DNA of 64,000 nt from Cetobacterium sp. 2A (lineage in GTDB: Bacteria; Fusobacteriota; Fusobacteriia; Fusobacteriales; Fusobacteriaceae): assembly GCF_014250685.1 (NCBI RefSeq), contig NZ_JACFAJ010000014.1, forward strand, positions 94,763 through 158,762, given 5' to 3'. This document shows, piece after piece, positions 25,896 to 34,946 of this stretch; the stretch's first letter is position 1, and each line of letters begins with the position of its first letter. Position numbers and translations under genes: made by a program. The notes under the pieces are model-generated. The model saw only the letters and a list, made by a program, of their open reading frames with translations. It was not told the DNA's origin and made no database searches.

Positions 25896-27266
25896 ATGAA
25901 ACAAATTTTAATTAAAAATGCCTATGTAGTTTCAATGAATAGTGAAAGACAAATATTCAACAATGGATCTATTCTTATAGAAAATAATCTAATCAAATCT
26001 ATCGGTAAAGTTGATCCTTCTCTTGTAAACGAAGATGCAGAAATATACGATGCTGGTGGAAAAATAGTTCTTCCTGGATTTGTAAATACTCACGTACATC
26101 TTTCACAACAACTGGGAAGAGGAATTGCTGATGATGTAGATTTACTTACTTGGTTAAGAGAAAGAGTTTGGCCATATGAAAGTAGTTTTGATTATGAAGA
26201 TTCTCTTATCTCCTCAACTGCTTGTTGCGTTGAACTAATTAAATCAGGAGTTACAACTTTTCTTGAATCTGGAGGACAATACGTTGATGCTATGGTTGAA
26301 GCTGTACAAAATACAGGTCTTAGAGCATGTCTTTCTAAGTCTGTTATGGATGAAGGGGAAGGACTTCCTAATCAATGGATAAAAACTACACAGGAAGAAT
26401 TAGACTCTCAAATAAATCTTTTTAATAATCACAATGATACTGCCGAAGGAAGAATAAAAATCTGGTTTGCTTTAAGAACTATTTTTAATAATTCTGATGA
26501 TTTAATAATCAAAACAAAAATGCTTGCTGATAAATATAATACGGGAATTCACATGCATATAGCTGAAATTGCTGCTGAAAATGAATACGTTAAATCATCT
26601 AGAGGAAATTCTACTGTTGAACAACTTCATAGACTTGGAGCCCTTGGTCCAAATCTTCTTGCAGTCCATACTGTGTGGCTTACTGATAGAGAAATTGACT
26701 TATTTAAATTATACGATGTAAAAGTTTCTCATAATCCTGCCGCTGCTATGAAGGTAGTTCTTGGATTTGCAAGAATTCCTGAAATGTTAGAAAAAGGGAT
26801 TCCTGTTTCGATTGGAACTGATGGAGCTCCTTCAAATAATAGAATGGATATGATGAGAGAGATGTATCTTACTTCTCTTATTCATAAAGGTAGAACTTTA
26901 AATCCTCATTGTGTTCCAGCTGAACAAGTTTTAGAAATGGCAACTATAAATGGAGCAAAATGTGCTCTGTTGGATAAAGAAATCGGAAGTTTAGAAGTTG
27001 GAAAAAAAGCAGATTTAATAATTTTAAATCCAAATACTATTCACTCACTTCCAATGCATGATCCAATAGCAAATATTGTTTATACTATGTCTAGTGAAAA
27101 TGTAGAATCAACAATTTGTAATGGAAAATGGCTAATGAAAGAAAGAAATGTATTAGTAATTAACGAGAATGAAATATTAGAAAAAGTTAAGTTACAAGCT
27201 GAAAAAATTAGAAAAAAAGCTAATATTAATTTACCATCTAGATTCCCAGTTGTGGATATAATATAA
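25896..27266 (+). CDS. Guanine-deaminase-like amidohydrolase (SsnA/AtzA/TrzA type)
   Basis: The 456-residue metal-dependent amidohydrolase has the zinc motif NTHVHLSQQ near residue 64, HMHIAE near residue 222, a further histidine in LLAVHTVW, and GTDGAPSNNRMD near residue 308. This is the aminohydrolase branch that includes guanine, 8-oxoguanine, S-adenosylhomocysteine and triazine deaminases. A guanine-class riboswitch and a co-transcribed purine permease make guanine or a close analogue the best substrate. The start at 25896 has GGAGG five bases before it. The product would be xanthine, used as nitrogen or energy source. Confidence 0.85.
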   Translation: MKQILIKNAYVVSMNSERQIFNNGSILIENNLIKSIGKVDPSLVNEDAEIYDAGGKIVLPGFVNTHVHLSQQLGRGIADDVDLLTWLRERVWPYESSFDYEDSLISSTACCVELIKSGVTTFLESGGQYVDAMVEAVQNTGLRACLSKSVMDEGEGLPNQWIKTTQEELDSQINLFNNHNDTAEGRIKIWFALRTIFNNSDDLIIKTKMLADKYNTGIHMHIAEIAAENEYVKSSRGNSTVEQLHRLGALGPNLLAVHTVWLTDREIDLFKLYDVKVSHNPAAAMKVVLGFARIPEMLEKGIPVSIGTDGAPSNNRMDMMREMYLTSLIHKGRTLNPHCVPAEQVLEMATINGAKCALLDKEIGSLEVGKKADLIILNPNTIHSLPMHDPIANIVYTMSSENVESTICNGKWLMKERNVLVINENEILEKVKLQAEKIRKKANINLPSRFPVVDII

Positions 27267-27279
27267 AGTGGAGGAAATA

Positions 27280-28608
27280 ATGGAAAAAATATCTATAAAC
27301 AATGAAAATAAAATTTTATCAACTATAAATTCATTTTTTAAAGTAGAAGAAAGAGGAAGTACAATAAAAACTGAAGTTATTGGTGGAATTACAACTTTTC
27401 TAACAATGGCTTACATAATATTTGTAAATCCAGCTATCCTATCTGCTACTGGAATGGATAAAGGAGCCCTTATCACTGTTACTTGCTTAGCTACAGCAAT
27501 AGGAACTGCTGTAGCGGCCCTTTGGGCAAATGCTCCATTTGCGTTAGGACCAGGAATGGGATTAAATGCATTCTTTACTTATACGCTTGTTTTAGGACAA
27601 GGAATTCCATGGGAAGATGCTCTAGGTGTTGTTTTTATCTCAGGTCTTTTCTTCCTAATGCTAACTCTTGGTGGAATTAGAGAAAAAATTGCAAATGCAA
27701 TTCCTTCGACGATATCTACAGCTGCTACTTCAGGAATTGGACTTTTTATAGCTTTCATAGGATTAAAGAGTATGGGAATAATAACTAGCAATTCTGCAAC
27801 TCTTGTAAGTCTTGGTTCTTTCAGTTTACCTACTGTACTAGGTTTGATAGGATTAGTAATTATGGCTGTTTGTGAGGTTAGAAAAATTACTGGTGGAATA
27901 CTTATAAGTATAGCTGCCACAACTGCTCTAGGAATTGTTTGTGGTCTTGTTGATGCACCAAGTTCAATAATTTCAATGCCACCAAGTATCTCTCCAATTT
28001 TTATGAAACTTAATATATTAGGGGCTTTAAAAATATCTCTTATGGGTTCTATTTTTTCTTTTATGTTTATAGATCTTTTTGATTCACTAGGATTTATGAT
28101 GGCATGTTATAAAAATATGGGCCTTGTTCAGGGTGAAGAAGGGAAAAAAGGATTAGGTAGAATGTTACATGCCGATGTATCTTCAACTCTAATTGGTGCA
28201 GTTCTTGGAACAAGTACAGTTACATCTTTAGCTGAATCTGCTACTGGAATTGCAATGGGAGCTAGAACTGGCTTAGCATCTATTGTCACAAGTTTCTTAT
28301 TTATTTTAGCCTTATTATTTACTCCTGTAGTTGGTATAGTTCCAGGTTTTGCTGCAGCGCCAGCTTTAGTTATGGTTGGAGTATTTATGTTTAAATCAAT
28401 AGGAAATATTGATTTTTCAGATTTTAAACTCTCTATACCAGCATTTATCACAATAATTATGATGCCACTAACATACAGTATTAGTATCGGTCTTAGCTTT
28501 GGTTTTGTTAGCTACATAATCACACATGTTGCTGCAGGTGAAATGAAGAAAATTAATATTTCTCTTTGGGCAATAGGAGCTCTTTCTTTTATAAATTTAA
28601 TAGTATAA
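27280..28608 (+). CDS. NCS2 family purine permease (AzgA-like)
   Basis: The 442-residue protein has about 12 to 14 membrane segments and belongs to the AzgA/COG2252 branch, which imports guanine, hypoxanthine or adenine. Signature segments include TTFLTMAYIIFVNPAILSATG near residue 36, FALGPGMGLNAFFTY near residue 87, and SATGIAMGARTGLASIVTS near residue 322. The start at 27280 has GGAGG five bases upstream; a GTG twelve bases earlier falls within that site. It lies 13 bases after the deaminase gene under the same guanine riboswitch, supporting guanine uptake. Confidence 0.9.
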   Translation: MEKISINNENKILSTINSFFKVEERGSTIKTEVIGGITTFLTMAYIIFVNPAILSATGMDKGALITVTCLATAIGTAVAALWANAPFALGPGMGLNAFFTYTLVLGQGIPWEDALGVVFISGLFFLMLTLGGIREKIANAIPSTISTAATSGIGLFIAFIGLKSMGIITSNSATLVSLGSFSLPTVLGLIGLVIMAVCEVRKITGGILISIAATTALGIVCGLVDAPSSIISMPPSISPIFMKLNILGALKISLMGSIFSFMFIDLFDSLGFMMACYKNMGLVQGEEGKKGLGRMLHADVSSTLIGAVLGTSTVTSLAESATGIAMGARTGLASIVTSFLFILALLFTPVVGIVPGFAAAPALVMVGVFMFKSIGNIDFSDFKLSIPAFITIIMMPLTYSISIGLSFGFVSYIITHVAAGEMKKINISLWAIGALSFINLIV

Positions 28609-28613
28609 TATAG

Positions 28614-28644
28614 AAAAAGCAGAGTCATTTCGACTCTGCTTTTT
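28614..28644. terminator. Bidirectional terminator
   Basis: A 13-bp stem (28614-28626 with 28632-28644) with a five-base loop and T-run lies between the converging purine operon and the pseudouridine genes. Confidence 0.88.
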
Positions 28645-28647
28645 TAA

Positions 28648-29571
28648 TTAATTTAATGTTGTTAATTCTTTTGCTATTGCTGCTCCTAATCTTGCATTGT
28701 TGAAAACAAGCTCTATATTTGCAACTAAACTTTTCCCAGCTGTTATATCTTTAACTTTAGCTAAAAGGAATGGAGTACTTTCTTTTCCTTTTATTCCTTT
28801 TAATTCTGCCTCTGCTACAGCTGCATTGATTGCATTAGTTATAGTATCAAAATCCATTGCAAATTCTTCTGGAATAGGATTTGTTACAACCATTCCACCA
28901 TTTAATCCTATATCCCATTTAGCTTTTAAAGCTTCTGCTATTTCTAACGGAGTTTCCATTTTATAATCTACTTTAAATCCACTTTTTCTAGTATAGAATG
29001 CTGGTAATTCTTCTGTTTGATAACCAACTACTGGTACTCCTTTTGTTTCTAAAAACTCAAGAGTTAATCCAATATCTAAAATTGATTTTGCTCCAGCGCA
29101 AACAACAGCAACATTAGTCATTGATAATTCCTCTAGGTCAGCAGAAATATCCATAGTAGTTTCTGCACCTCTATGAACTCCTCCAATTCCTCCAGTTGCA
29201 AATACTTTTATCCCTGCAAGTTCAGCAATTATCATAGTAGAAGCTACAGTTGTTGCTCCATCATCTTTTTTTGCTAAAATTACTGGAATATCTCTTCTAC
29301 TAGCTTTTGTAACTGCAAGTCCTTTTTTACCTAAATAATCTATCTCATCTTTATTTAATCCAACAACTAACTTTCCATTTAATATTGCGATTGTTGCAGG
29401 AACAGCACCAGATTCTCTCACTATTTCTTCCACTTTTAAAGCAGTTTCAACATTTTGTGGATAAGGCATTCCATGAGATATTATAGTTGATTCTAAAGCT
29501 ACAACTGGTTTATTGTTAGCTAATGCTTCCTTTATTTCTTCTGAAATTACTAAATACTTTTCTAAGTTCAT
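28648..29571 (-). CDS. psuG: Pseudouridine-5'-phosphate glycosidase
   Basis: The 307-residue protein is PsuG, which splits pseudouridine 5'-phosphate into uracil and ribose 5-phosphate. Highly conserved segments are ALESTIISHGMPYPQN near residue 25, the lysine-bearing GLAVTKASRRDIP, the glycine-rich ATGGIGGVHRGAETTMDISADL, and TNPIPEEFAMD. The length equals that of the E. coli enzyme. It follows the psuK stop codon without any gap, so the two enzymes are co-expressed. Its presence beside purine and queuosine salvage points to active catabolism of modified nucleosides. Confidence 0.96.
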   Translation of the reverse strand: MNLEKYLVISEEIKEALANNKPVVALESTIISHGMPYPQNVETALKVEEIVRESGAVPATIAILNGKLVVGLNKDEIDYLGKKGLAVTKASRRDIPVILAKKDDGATTVASTMIIAELAGIKVFATGGIGGVHRGAETTMDISADLEELSMTNVAVVCAGAKSILDIGLTLEFLETKGVPVVGYQTEELPAFYTRKSGFKVDYKMETPLEIAEALKAKWDIGLNGGMVVTNPIPEEFAMDFDTITNAINAAVAEAELKGIKGKESTPFLLAKVKDITAGKSLVANIELVFNNARLGAAIAKELTTLN

Positions 29572-30654
29572 TTAATTTCCCTCCTGGATTATATTTATAT
29601 TATTTATACTCATATTTTTATTTATAGTGTCTTCACTTGATATTGCAATTGTTGCCGCTGCTATACCATTTTTACAACTCTGTAAAATATCTTCATCATT
29701 CATAAAACTGTATGCTATTCCAGCCATGAAAGCATCTCCAGCACCAGTCGTATTTACAACTTTTGCTTTTAAAGATGGTAATTTTTGTCTAATATCTTTA
29801 TTGGCAAAATAAACTCCTTCTTCTCCTAAAGATATAAATACTTGTTTTACACCTTGATTAATGAACCAATCTGTAACTTTAATTAAATCTTCATCTGTAA
29901 CTATTTTAATTCCTGAAAGTGCTTCTGCTTCAATTTTATTAGGTTTTATTGTATGAAATTTCCCTATAAAGCCCTTAACTTTCTCTGCCTTTATTGTAGA
30001 AACACAATCAACAAAAATTGGAATTTTGAATGTATTTACTATATATTCTAGTGTCTCTTTTGGCAAGTTAGTATCCACAATACAAAGTTTAGATTTTTCT
30101 ATTATTTCACTTTTACTTTTTATAAAATTTATATCCATCTTATCATATAAATCCATCGCAGCTATAGCAACCCTCATATCTTTTTTTTCATCAAGAATAA
30201 AAAGGTAACTTGAAGTTACTGAATTTTGAATTGTTAACGAATTATTTATTCCAATTCCAAGATCTCTGCAATTCCTTCTGATTTCTTCACCATAGACATC
30301 ATCGCCTAAAACTGTTATTAATTCAACTTCTTGCTCTAATCTTGAAAGATTATCAGCTATATTTCTACCAACTCCACCAAGAGAAAATTGAACTTTTCCA
30401 GGATTAGAATCATATTCTCTTAAATGTCCATGTGGAATTCCAGCAATATCAATATTAGTTCCACCAATGACAGATATATATGATTTTTTTTGTATAATAT
30501 ATCCTTTTCCAACTATTTTTCCCTTTTTCAGCAAATTGGAGATATGAACTGCAACAGAAGATCTAGTAATATTCGCTTTTTGTGCAAGTTCTGCTTGCGA
30601 TATAAGAGGATTTTCCTCTATCCAATAAAGAATCTCTTTTTCTCTACTTGTCAT
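29572..30654 (-). CDS. psuK: Pseudouridine kinase with N-terminal winged-helix domain
   Basis: The 360-residue protein is a PfkB kinase fused to an N-terminal winged helix-turn-helix of about 60 residues (AELAQKANITRSSVAVHISN). The kinase part has GGTNIDIAG, GGVGRNIADNLSRL and the catalytic NTTGAGDAFMAG near residue 305. Pseudouridine kinase makes the PsuG substrate, and the gene order matches known psuK-psuG operons. The start at 30654 has AGAGGAG before it; the frame stays open 26 codons further without a site. The fused DNA-binding domain suggests the enzyme regulates its own promoter; a candidate operator lies at 30670-30683. Confidence 0.92.
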   Translation of the reverse strand: MTSREKEILYWIEENPLISQAELAQKANITRSSVAVHISNLLKKGKIVGKGYIIQKKSYISVIGGTNIDIAGIPHGHLREYDSNPGKVQFSLGGVGRNIADNLSRLEQEVELITVLGDDVYGEEIRRNCRDLGIGINNSLTIQNSVTSSYLFILDEKKDMRVAIAAMDLYDKMDINFIKSKSEIIEKSKLCIVDTNLPKETLEYIVNTFKIPIFVDCVSTIKAEKVKGFIGKFHTIKPNKIEAEALSGIKIVTDEDLIKVTDWFINQGVKQVFISLGEEGVYFANKDIRQKLPSLKAKVVNTTGAGDAFMAGIAYSFMNDEDILQSCKNGIAAATIAISSEDTINKNMSINNINIIQEGN

Positions 30655-30669
30655 AACTCTCCTCTCTAT

Positions 30670-30683
30670 TAAACAAATGTTTA
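30670..30683. promoter_or_regulatory. Candidate operator in the psuK leader
   Basis: TAAACA and TGTTTA form a 6-bp inverted repeat around AA, just downstream of the expected psuK start site. TGTTTA recurs at 30698-30703. It is a reasonable target for the PsuK winged-helix domain, but this is inference. Confidence 0.35.
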
Positions 30684-30703
30684 TACTGTTAAGCTTATGT
30701 TTA

Positions 30704-30732
30704 ATATTAACATTTATAAGATTTTTTGTCAA
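30704..30732 (-). promoter_or_regulatory. Promoter of psuKG
   Basis: On the minus strand TTGACA (30732-30727) and TAATAT (30709-30704) are 17 bases apart, back to back with the DedA promoter. Confidence 0.75.
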
Positions 30733-30761
30733 TTGATTTTAACGACATTTAGGTGTATAAT
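30733..30761 (+). promoter_or_regulatory. Promoter of the DedA gene
   Basis: TTGATT (30733-30738) and TATAAT (30756-30761) are 17 bases apart. Its -35 box abuts the -35 box of the divergent psuK promoter. Confidence 0.75.
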
Positions 30762-30787
30762 ATCTAAAAATATTTAAGGAGAATAAT

Positions 30788-31390
30788 TTGGAAAATCTAA
30801 TTAATTATATCGCAAGTTTTTTCTTGGATATGGGATATACGGGAATCGTAGTAATGATGTTTCTAGAGGCTTCTTTCTTTCCATTTCCATCTGAAGTTTC
30901 CATGATTCCAGCTGGATATTTTATTTCGCAAGGCAAAATGACTTTTTTTATGGCAATCGGAGCAGGAATTTTAGGAAGTATATTGGGCTCTAGTTTAAAT
31001 TATTTTTTAGGAAAATATTTAGGAAGAGAGTTTCTAAGTAAATATGGAAAATATGTATTCATATCTCATGAAAAACTAGAAAAAATGGATATACTTTTTA
31101 AGGAAAAAGGTAAATCAATTGTATTTTTTGGAAGGCTTATTCCAGTTGTACGTCAATACATTTCTTTTCCACCTGGAATTTCTAATATGAATTTTTATGT
31201 TTTTATGTTTTTAACTGGATTGGGATCAAGCATTTGGGTTACTTTTTTAGTTTTATTAGGTTATTTCTACGGCGATAATCAATCCCTAATTAATAATGCT
31301 TTAAATAACTTTAAATATCTTTGTATAATACTTTTAATTATTGGTTTTAGTATCTTTATTTATAATAAATTTAAAAATAAATCTAAATAA
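30788..31390 (+). CDS. DedA family membrane protein
   Basis: The 200-residue protein has four to five membrane helices and the DedA (SNARE-associated/VTT) signature: FLEASFFPFPSEVSMIPAGYF near residue 26, with the conserved glutamate and proline, then FFGRLIPVVRQYISFPPGISNM near residue 117. Recent work on the family assigns lipid-carrier recycling (undecaprenyl phosphate or phosphatidylethanolamine flipping) to members; which applies here is unknown. The start is TTG, seven bases after AAGGAG, with no good alternative. It is monocistronic between its own promoter and a terminator. Confidence 0.9.
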   Translation: MENLINYIASFFLDMGYTGIVVMMFLEASFFPFPSEVSMIPAGYFISQGKMTFFMAIGAGILGSILGSSLNYFLGKYLGREFLSKYGKYVFISHEKLEKMDILFKEKGKSIVFFGRLIPVVRQYISFPPGISNMNFYVFMFLTGLGSSIWVTFLVLLGYFYGDNQSLINNALNNFKYLCIILLIIGFSIFIYNKFKNKSK

Positions 31391-31392
31391 AA

Positions 31393-31436
31393 AAAAGCCT
31401 AAGTTCTCTAATAAAAGTGGAGAAATTTAGGCTTTT
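31393..31436. terminator. Bidirectional terminator
   Basis: AAAAGCCTAA (31393-31402) pairs with its inverted copy at 31427-31436, and the stem extends by a GTTCTC/GAGAA section with a small bulge. It lies between the converging DedA and methyltransferase genes. Confidence 0.8.
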
Positions 31437-31437
31437 C

Positions 31438-32103
31438 TTATTTTTTTATACACTTAAAATATCCTACATGATATGTTAACTCTTTGCTTGAAAAACTTTT
31501 AATTTGACTATACGAAGATTTTCCAATTCCTGTTACACCTGTGTTTTTAATATGTCTAAGTAACTCTCTAGAATTTTCAAAACTAAGCACATGTACTTCT
31601 TCAAAATATTCTACCGATGCAAAATATCTATTTAACATTTCTTTCAAATCTTTACCGTTCCAATATTTCAAACCAATATTGAAGTGTTTTTGAATTTCTA
31701 TCATATTCTCTTTTAAATAAATTGAAAAAACTAGTTCATTTGTCATATTAGAAAGTTTGCTAATTAGATTTTCTAAATTTTCTATCCATTGAAATGCAGA
31801 ACTTGAAACTATTAAATCCATTTTTCCTAATAATTCATAATCTATAAGAGTCATATCTTTATTCATAAATTTGAAATAATTTATATTTTCTAAGTATTTT
31901 TGTGTATCAAAATAATCATTTAAATATAATTTTTCTATAGTTATATCTTTTATTAATTCTTTTGTAAAAATTCCTGTTCCACAACCTAACTCTAAAATTT
32001 TGGAATATTTTGATTTATCTAAAAAACTCTTAAGTTTTTTTGCCACTTTTTTCTGTATACAAGCATTGTCATCATATCTGTAAAAATTTTTTTCAAAATT
32101 CAA
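31438..32103 (-). CDS. BioC-like malonyl-ACP methyltransferase
   Basis: The 221-residue protein is a class I SAM-dependent methyltransferase with ILELGCGTGIFTKEL (about residues 36-50) and SSSAFQWIEN. The C-terminal LLRHIKNTGVTGIG segment is typical of BioC, which methylates malonyl-ACP to start biotin synthesis. The start is TTG behind GAGGTG. No other bio genes are nearby. It lies just downstream of the citrate lyase genes on the same strand, 87 bases from citF. Since oxaloacetate decarboxylase needs biotin, the link is meaningful, but a general methyltransferase cannot be excluded. Confidence 0.65.
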   Translation of the reverse strand: MNFEKNFYRYDDNACIQKKVAKKLKSFLDKSKYSKILELGCGTGIFTKELIKDITIEKLYLNDYFDTQKYLENINYFKFMNKDMTLIDYELLGKMDLIVSSSAFQWIENLENLISKLSNMTNELVFSIYLKENMIEIQKHFNIGLKYWNGKDLKEMLNRYFASVEYFEEVHVLSFENSRELLRHIKNTGVTGIGKSSYSQIKSFSSKELTYHVGYFKCIKK

Positions 32104-32190
32104 AACTTACACCTCATTTCTATTATTGATTAAAATATTATATCATAAATCATAAGAAAGGGTAACCTAGTTACAGGTTACCCTCCCAAA

Positions 32191-33735
32191 CTACTTTTTA
32201 ATTTTTTTGATTACGTCAATGATACTTCCATCTCTATATTCAACAACTGCTACTACTTCATCTGTGAACTCTATAGCTTTAGGCTCTCCTGTGATGAATT
32301 TAGCTGCTGCAACAAGGTCTTCCATTTCAATTAACTTTAATCCTGCTGCTATAAACTTTTCTTTAAGATCTGGTCTGTTTGGATTTACAGTAATACCCAT
32401 ATCAGTAACTACTACGTCTACTGTACTTCCTGGAGTTACAATTGTAGTAACTCTATCAATTATAGTAGCAAGTCTTCCTCTTATTAAAGGAGCAACTATA
32501 ATAGACATTTTAGCTGATGCTGCAGTGTCCGAATGTCCTCCAGAAGCTTCTCTGATTACTCCATTAGAACCTGAAATTACGTTAACATTAAAGTCTTTAT
32601 CTATTTCAAGAGCACTTAAAATAACGAAGTCAAGTCTATTTACTGCTGGTGATCCATTGAATGGATTTGCATAGAAATCAGCACTAATCTCTTCATGTTT
32701 TTCATTTTTTCCAACAGATACTGCAGCTCCTAAATCGAAACTTTGTGTATCGAATAATTTTCCAACTAATCCCTCTTCTAAAAGATCAACGAAAGCTTTT
32801 GTAATTCCTCCAAGTGCATAACTACACTTGATGTTCTTTTTGATTAATTCCTCTCTGATAAAACGAGTAACAGCTAAAGAAGCCCCTCCTGTTCCAGTTT
32901 GCATTGAGAATCCATCTACAAATAGTCCTGAAGCTAACATAGCCTCTAAAACCTTTTTAGCTATAAGTAATTCTTTAGGATTAGATGTGAAACGAGTTGC
33001 TCCAGACATAATTCCACTTGAGTCTCCGATTTCATCTACAACTACAACATAATCAACATCAGTTTGAGGTATGCTGATAGGATGATTTGGGTATGAAACT
33101 AACGAGTCAGTTATCATTACTACTTTTTTAGCATGAGCTGCATCTACTTTTGCGTATCCTAATGATCCACAAATAGATTTTCCAACTACACCATTTGAGT
33201 TACCCATACAATCAGAAGATGAAGCACCTAAGAATGCAACATCTATCTTTACATCTCCTTCAACTATTGCTCTAGCTCTTCCACCATGTGATCTTATAAC
33301 TGCTGGATACTCTAAAACACCTTCAGATACTGCAGATGCTAATTTCCCTCTAAGTCCACTTGATTCTATTCTATTTACTACACCATTTTTTATATGGTCA
33401 ACCATACACTCATGAGCTTGAGTAAATGAACTTGCTGCAACTCTTAAATCTTTGAATCCCATTTTAGCTATGATATCCATTACCATTGGAAGAACTTTAT
33501 CTCCATTTCTAAAATGGTGATGGAAAGAAATTGTCATTCCATCTTTTAATCCTGAAAGCTTTATAGCTTCCTCAACTGAAGATATAACTTTATCTCTTCT
33601 TACTTGATCTTTTAAATTTTCAGCATTTACTACTGTTCCTTCTGGTTGTAAAGCAAACGGAGTATCATATGCTACTCTATTTTCATATCCTTTAATACCT
33701 TTTAAAAGGTCATTAGTTACTCTTTTATTTTCCAT
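32191..33735 (-). CDS. citF: Citrate lyase alpha subunit (citrate CoA-transferase)
   Basis: The 514-residue protein matches CitF, which transfers the acetyl group's carrier from acetyl-ACP to citrate. Conserved parts include DGMTISFHHHFRNGDKVLP near residue 64, SSDCMGNSNGVVGKSICGSLGY near residue 171, and the C-terminal REASGGHSDTAASAKM. Length equals that of Klebsiella CitF (about 508). It is the last of the citDEF genes, one base after citE. CitC ligase and CitG/CitX, needed to make and attach the prosthetic group, are not in this window and must lie elsewhere. Confidence 0.96.
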   Translation of the reverse strand: MENKRVTNDLLKGIKGYENRVAYDTPFALQPEGTVVNAENLKDQVRRDKVISSVEEAIKLSGLKDGMTISFHHHFRNGDKVLPMVMDIIAKMGFKDLRVAASSFTQAHECMVDHIKNGVVNRIESSGLRGKLASAVSEGVLEYPAVIRSHGGRARAIVEGDVKIDVAFLGASSSDCMGNSNGVVGKSICGSLGYAKVDAAHAKKVVMITDSLVSYPNHPISIPQTDVDYVVVVDEIGDSSGIMSGATRFTSNPKELLIAKKVLEAMLASGLFVDGFSMQTGTGGASLAVTRFIREELIKKNIKCSYALGGITKAFVDLLEEGLVGKLFDTQSFDLGAAVSVGKNEKHEEISADFYANPFNGSPAVNRLDFVILSALEIDKDFNVNVISGSNGVIREASGGHSDTAASAKMSIIVAPLIRGRLATIIDRVTTIVTPGSTVDVVVTDMGITVNPNRPDLKEKFIAAGLKLIEMEDLVAAAKFITGEPKAIEFTDEVVAVVEYRDGSIIDVIKKIKK

Positions 33736-33736
33736 A

Positions 33737-34636
33737 TTAATTCAACCCCTCTAAACTAATTCCTGCTGCTTTAGCTAGGTTTAGTACATGATAAGCTCTT
33801 TCGATAATAGGTTTATCCACCATTTTACCATCTACAGTGAATACTCCTTTTCCTTCAGCCATAGCTTCTTCAGTAGCAGCTATTATCTTTAGTGATTTTT
33901 TTATATTTTTTTCATCTGGAGTATAAACTTGATGAATAAGTTCTATTTGTCTTGGGTGGATAAGAGACTTTCCATCGAATCCCATTTGTTTAATAGTGTT
34001 AGCTTCATTTAAGAATCCTTCATCATTGTTTACATCTGAGTATACTGAATCCATTGCTGAAATTCCTGATGCTCTTGCTGCCATAACTATCATACTTCTA
34101 GCCATAAGCATTTCTACTCCACTAGTTGATCTTGTAGTTTTTAAGTTTGTTACATAGTCTTCTCCACCTATTGCCATTCCAATAAGTCTTGATGAAGAAC
34201 GAGCTATTTCAAGAGCATTTAAAGCTCCTAAAGGACTCTCTATAGCTACCATTATTTTAGTAGTTCCAACTGGAATTCCAGCTTCCTTTTCTATTCTTTC
34301 AATATGCTCTTCAACATCATGAACATCTTTAGCTGTATCTGTTTTAGGAATACGAATTACTTCTACTCCTGATCTAACCATAAATTCAAGATCTTGTATT
34401 CCGTACTCAGAATCTAGTGAATTGATACGAACAACTGTCTCTATTCCTTCTCTTTTGTATAAATCTTTAAATTTTTGTAACATATTGAATACTAAGAATC
34501 TAGCTGAATCTTTTTCTGTTACAGCGATTGCGTCCTCTAAATCAAACATAACTGAATCAGGTTTATATATATGTACATCTTTTATAATTGCTGGATTATT
34601 TCCAGGAACAAAAAGCATAGATCTTCTTAATTTCAT
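33737..34636 (-). CDS. citE: Citrate lyase beta subunit (citryl-ACP lyase)
   Basis: The 299-residue protein is CitE of the HpcH/HpaI aldolase fold, splitting citryl-ACP into oxaloacetate and acetyl-ACP. It opens with RRSMLFVPGNNP and shows the metal/substrate motifs MFDLEDAIAVTEKDSAR near residue 37 and MVAIESPLGALNALEIA near residue 137, plus GMAIGGEDY. The chosen ATG at 34636 has AGGAGG directly upstream; the frame extends six codons further into citD. The 13-base overlap of frame with citD would give coupling, although this start leaves the coding regions 11 bases apart. Confidence 0.96.
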   Translation of the reverse strand: MKLRRSMLFVPGNNPAIIKDVHIYKPDSVMFDLEDAIAVTEKDSARFLVFNMLQKFKDLYKREGIETVVRINSLDSEYGIQDLEFMVRSGVEVIRIPKTDTAKDVHDVEEHIERIEKEAGIPVGTTKIMVAIESPLGALNALEIARSSSRLIGMAIGGEDYVTNLKTTRSTSGVEMLMARSMIVMAARASGISAMDSVYSDVNNDEGFLNEANTIKQMGFDGKSLIHPRQIELIHQVYTPDEKNIKKSLKIIAATEEAMAEGKGVFTVDGKMVDKPIIERAYHVLNLAKAAGISLEGLN

Positions 34637-34647
34637 ATTTCCTCCTA

Positions 34648-34929
34648 TTACCACTTATAGTTTTTAACTTCAGCGGCTCTTAATATTGCTGTTTGTACTC
34701 TACTTTTAATAACTGGATCAATAGCACCTTTGTCATTAGCTATAACTCTAACAGAAGTTACACCTAAATCATTTAAAGTTTCCATTATAACTGCTTTAAT
34801 ACTGTCTCCAAATTGAGCCATAACAGCACTTTCTAGGTTTATTTCAATTCCTGAAACCCCAGGTTCCACAATAATATGAATGTCGCTTGACTCTAAAGTT
34901 CCGGCGGCAGCTCTTACTTTTAACTCCAT
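34648..34929 (-). CDS. citD: Citrate lyase acyl carrier protein (gamma subunit)
   Basis: At 93 residues this is CitD, the small carrier that holds the 2'-(5''-triphosphoribosyl)-3'-dephospho-CoA group. The attachment serine is Ser14 in AAAGTLESSDI, the position known for the Klebsiella protein. GISGIE-like VSGIEINLES and GALDPV-like GAIDPVIKSRVQTAI are the other conserved parts. It lies between oadB and citE in one minus-strand operon, so citrate cleavage and oxaloacetate decarboxylation are expressed together. Confidence 0.95.
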   Translation of the reverse strand: MELKVRAAAGTLESSDIHIIVEPGVSGIEINLESAVMAQFGDSIKAVIMETLNDLGVTSVRVIANDKGAIDPVIKSRVQTAILRAAEVKNYKW

Positions 34930-34946
34930 TTTATTCCTCCCTTTAT

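Noticed and set aside
27483..27680. A cysteine-rich plus-strand frame inside the purine permease gene
   Set aside because: It overlaps a clear NCS2 permease in another frame, and its composition is that of an out-of-frame translation.
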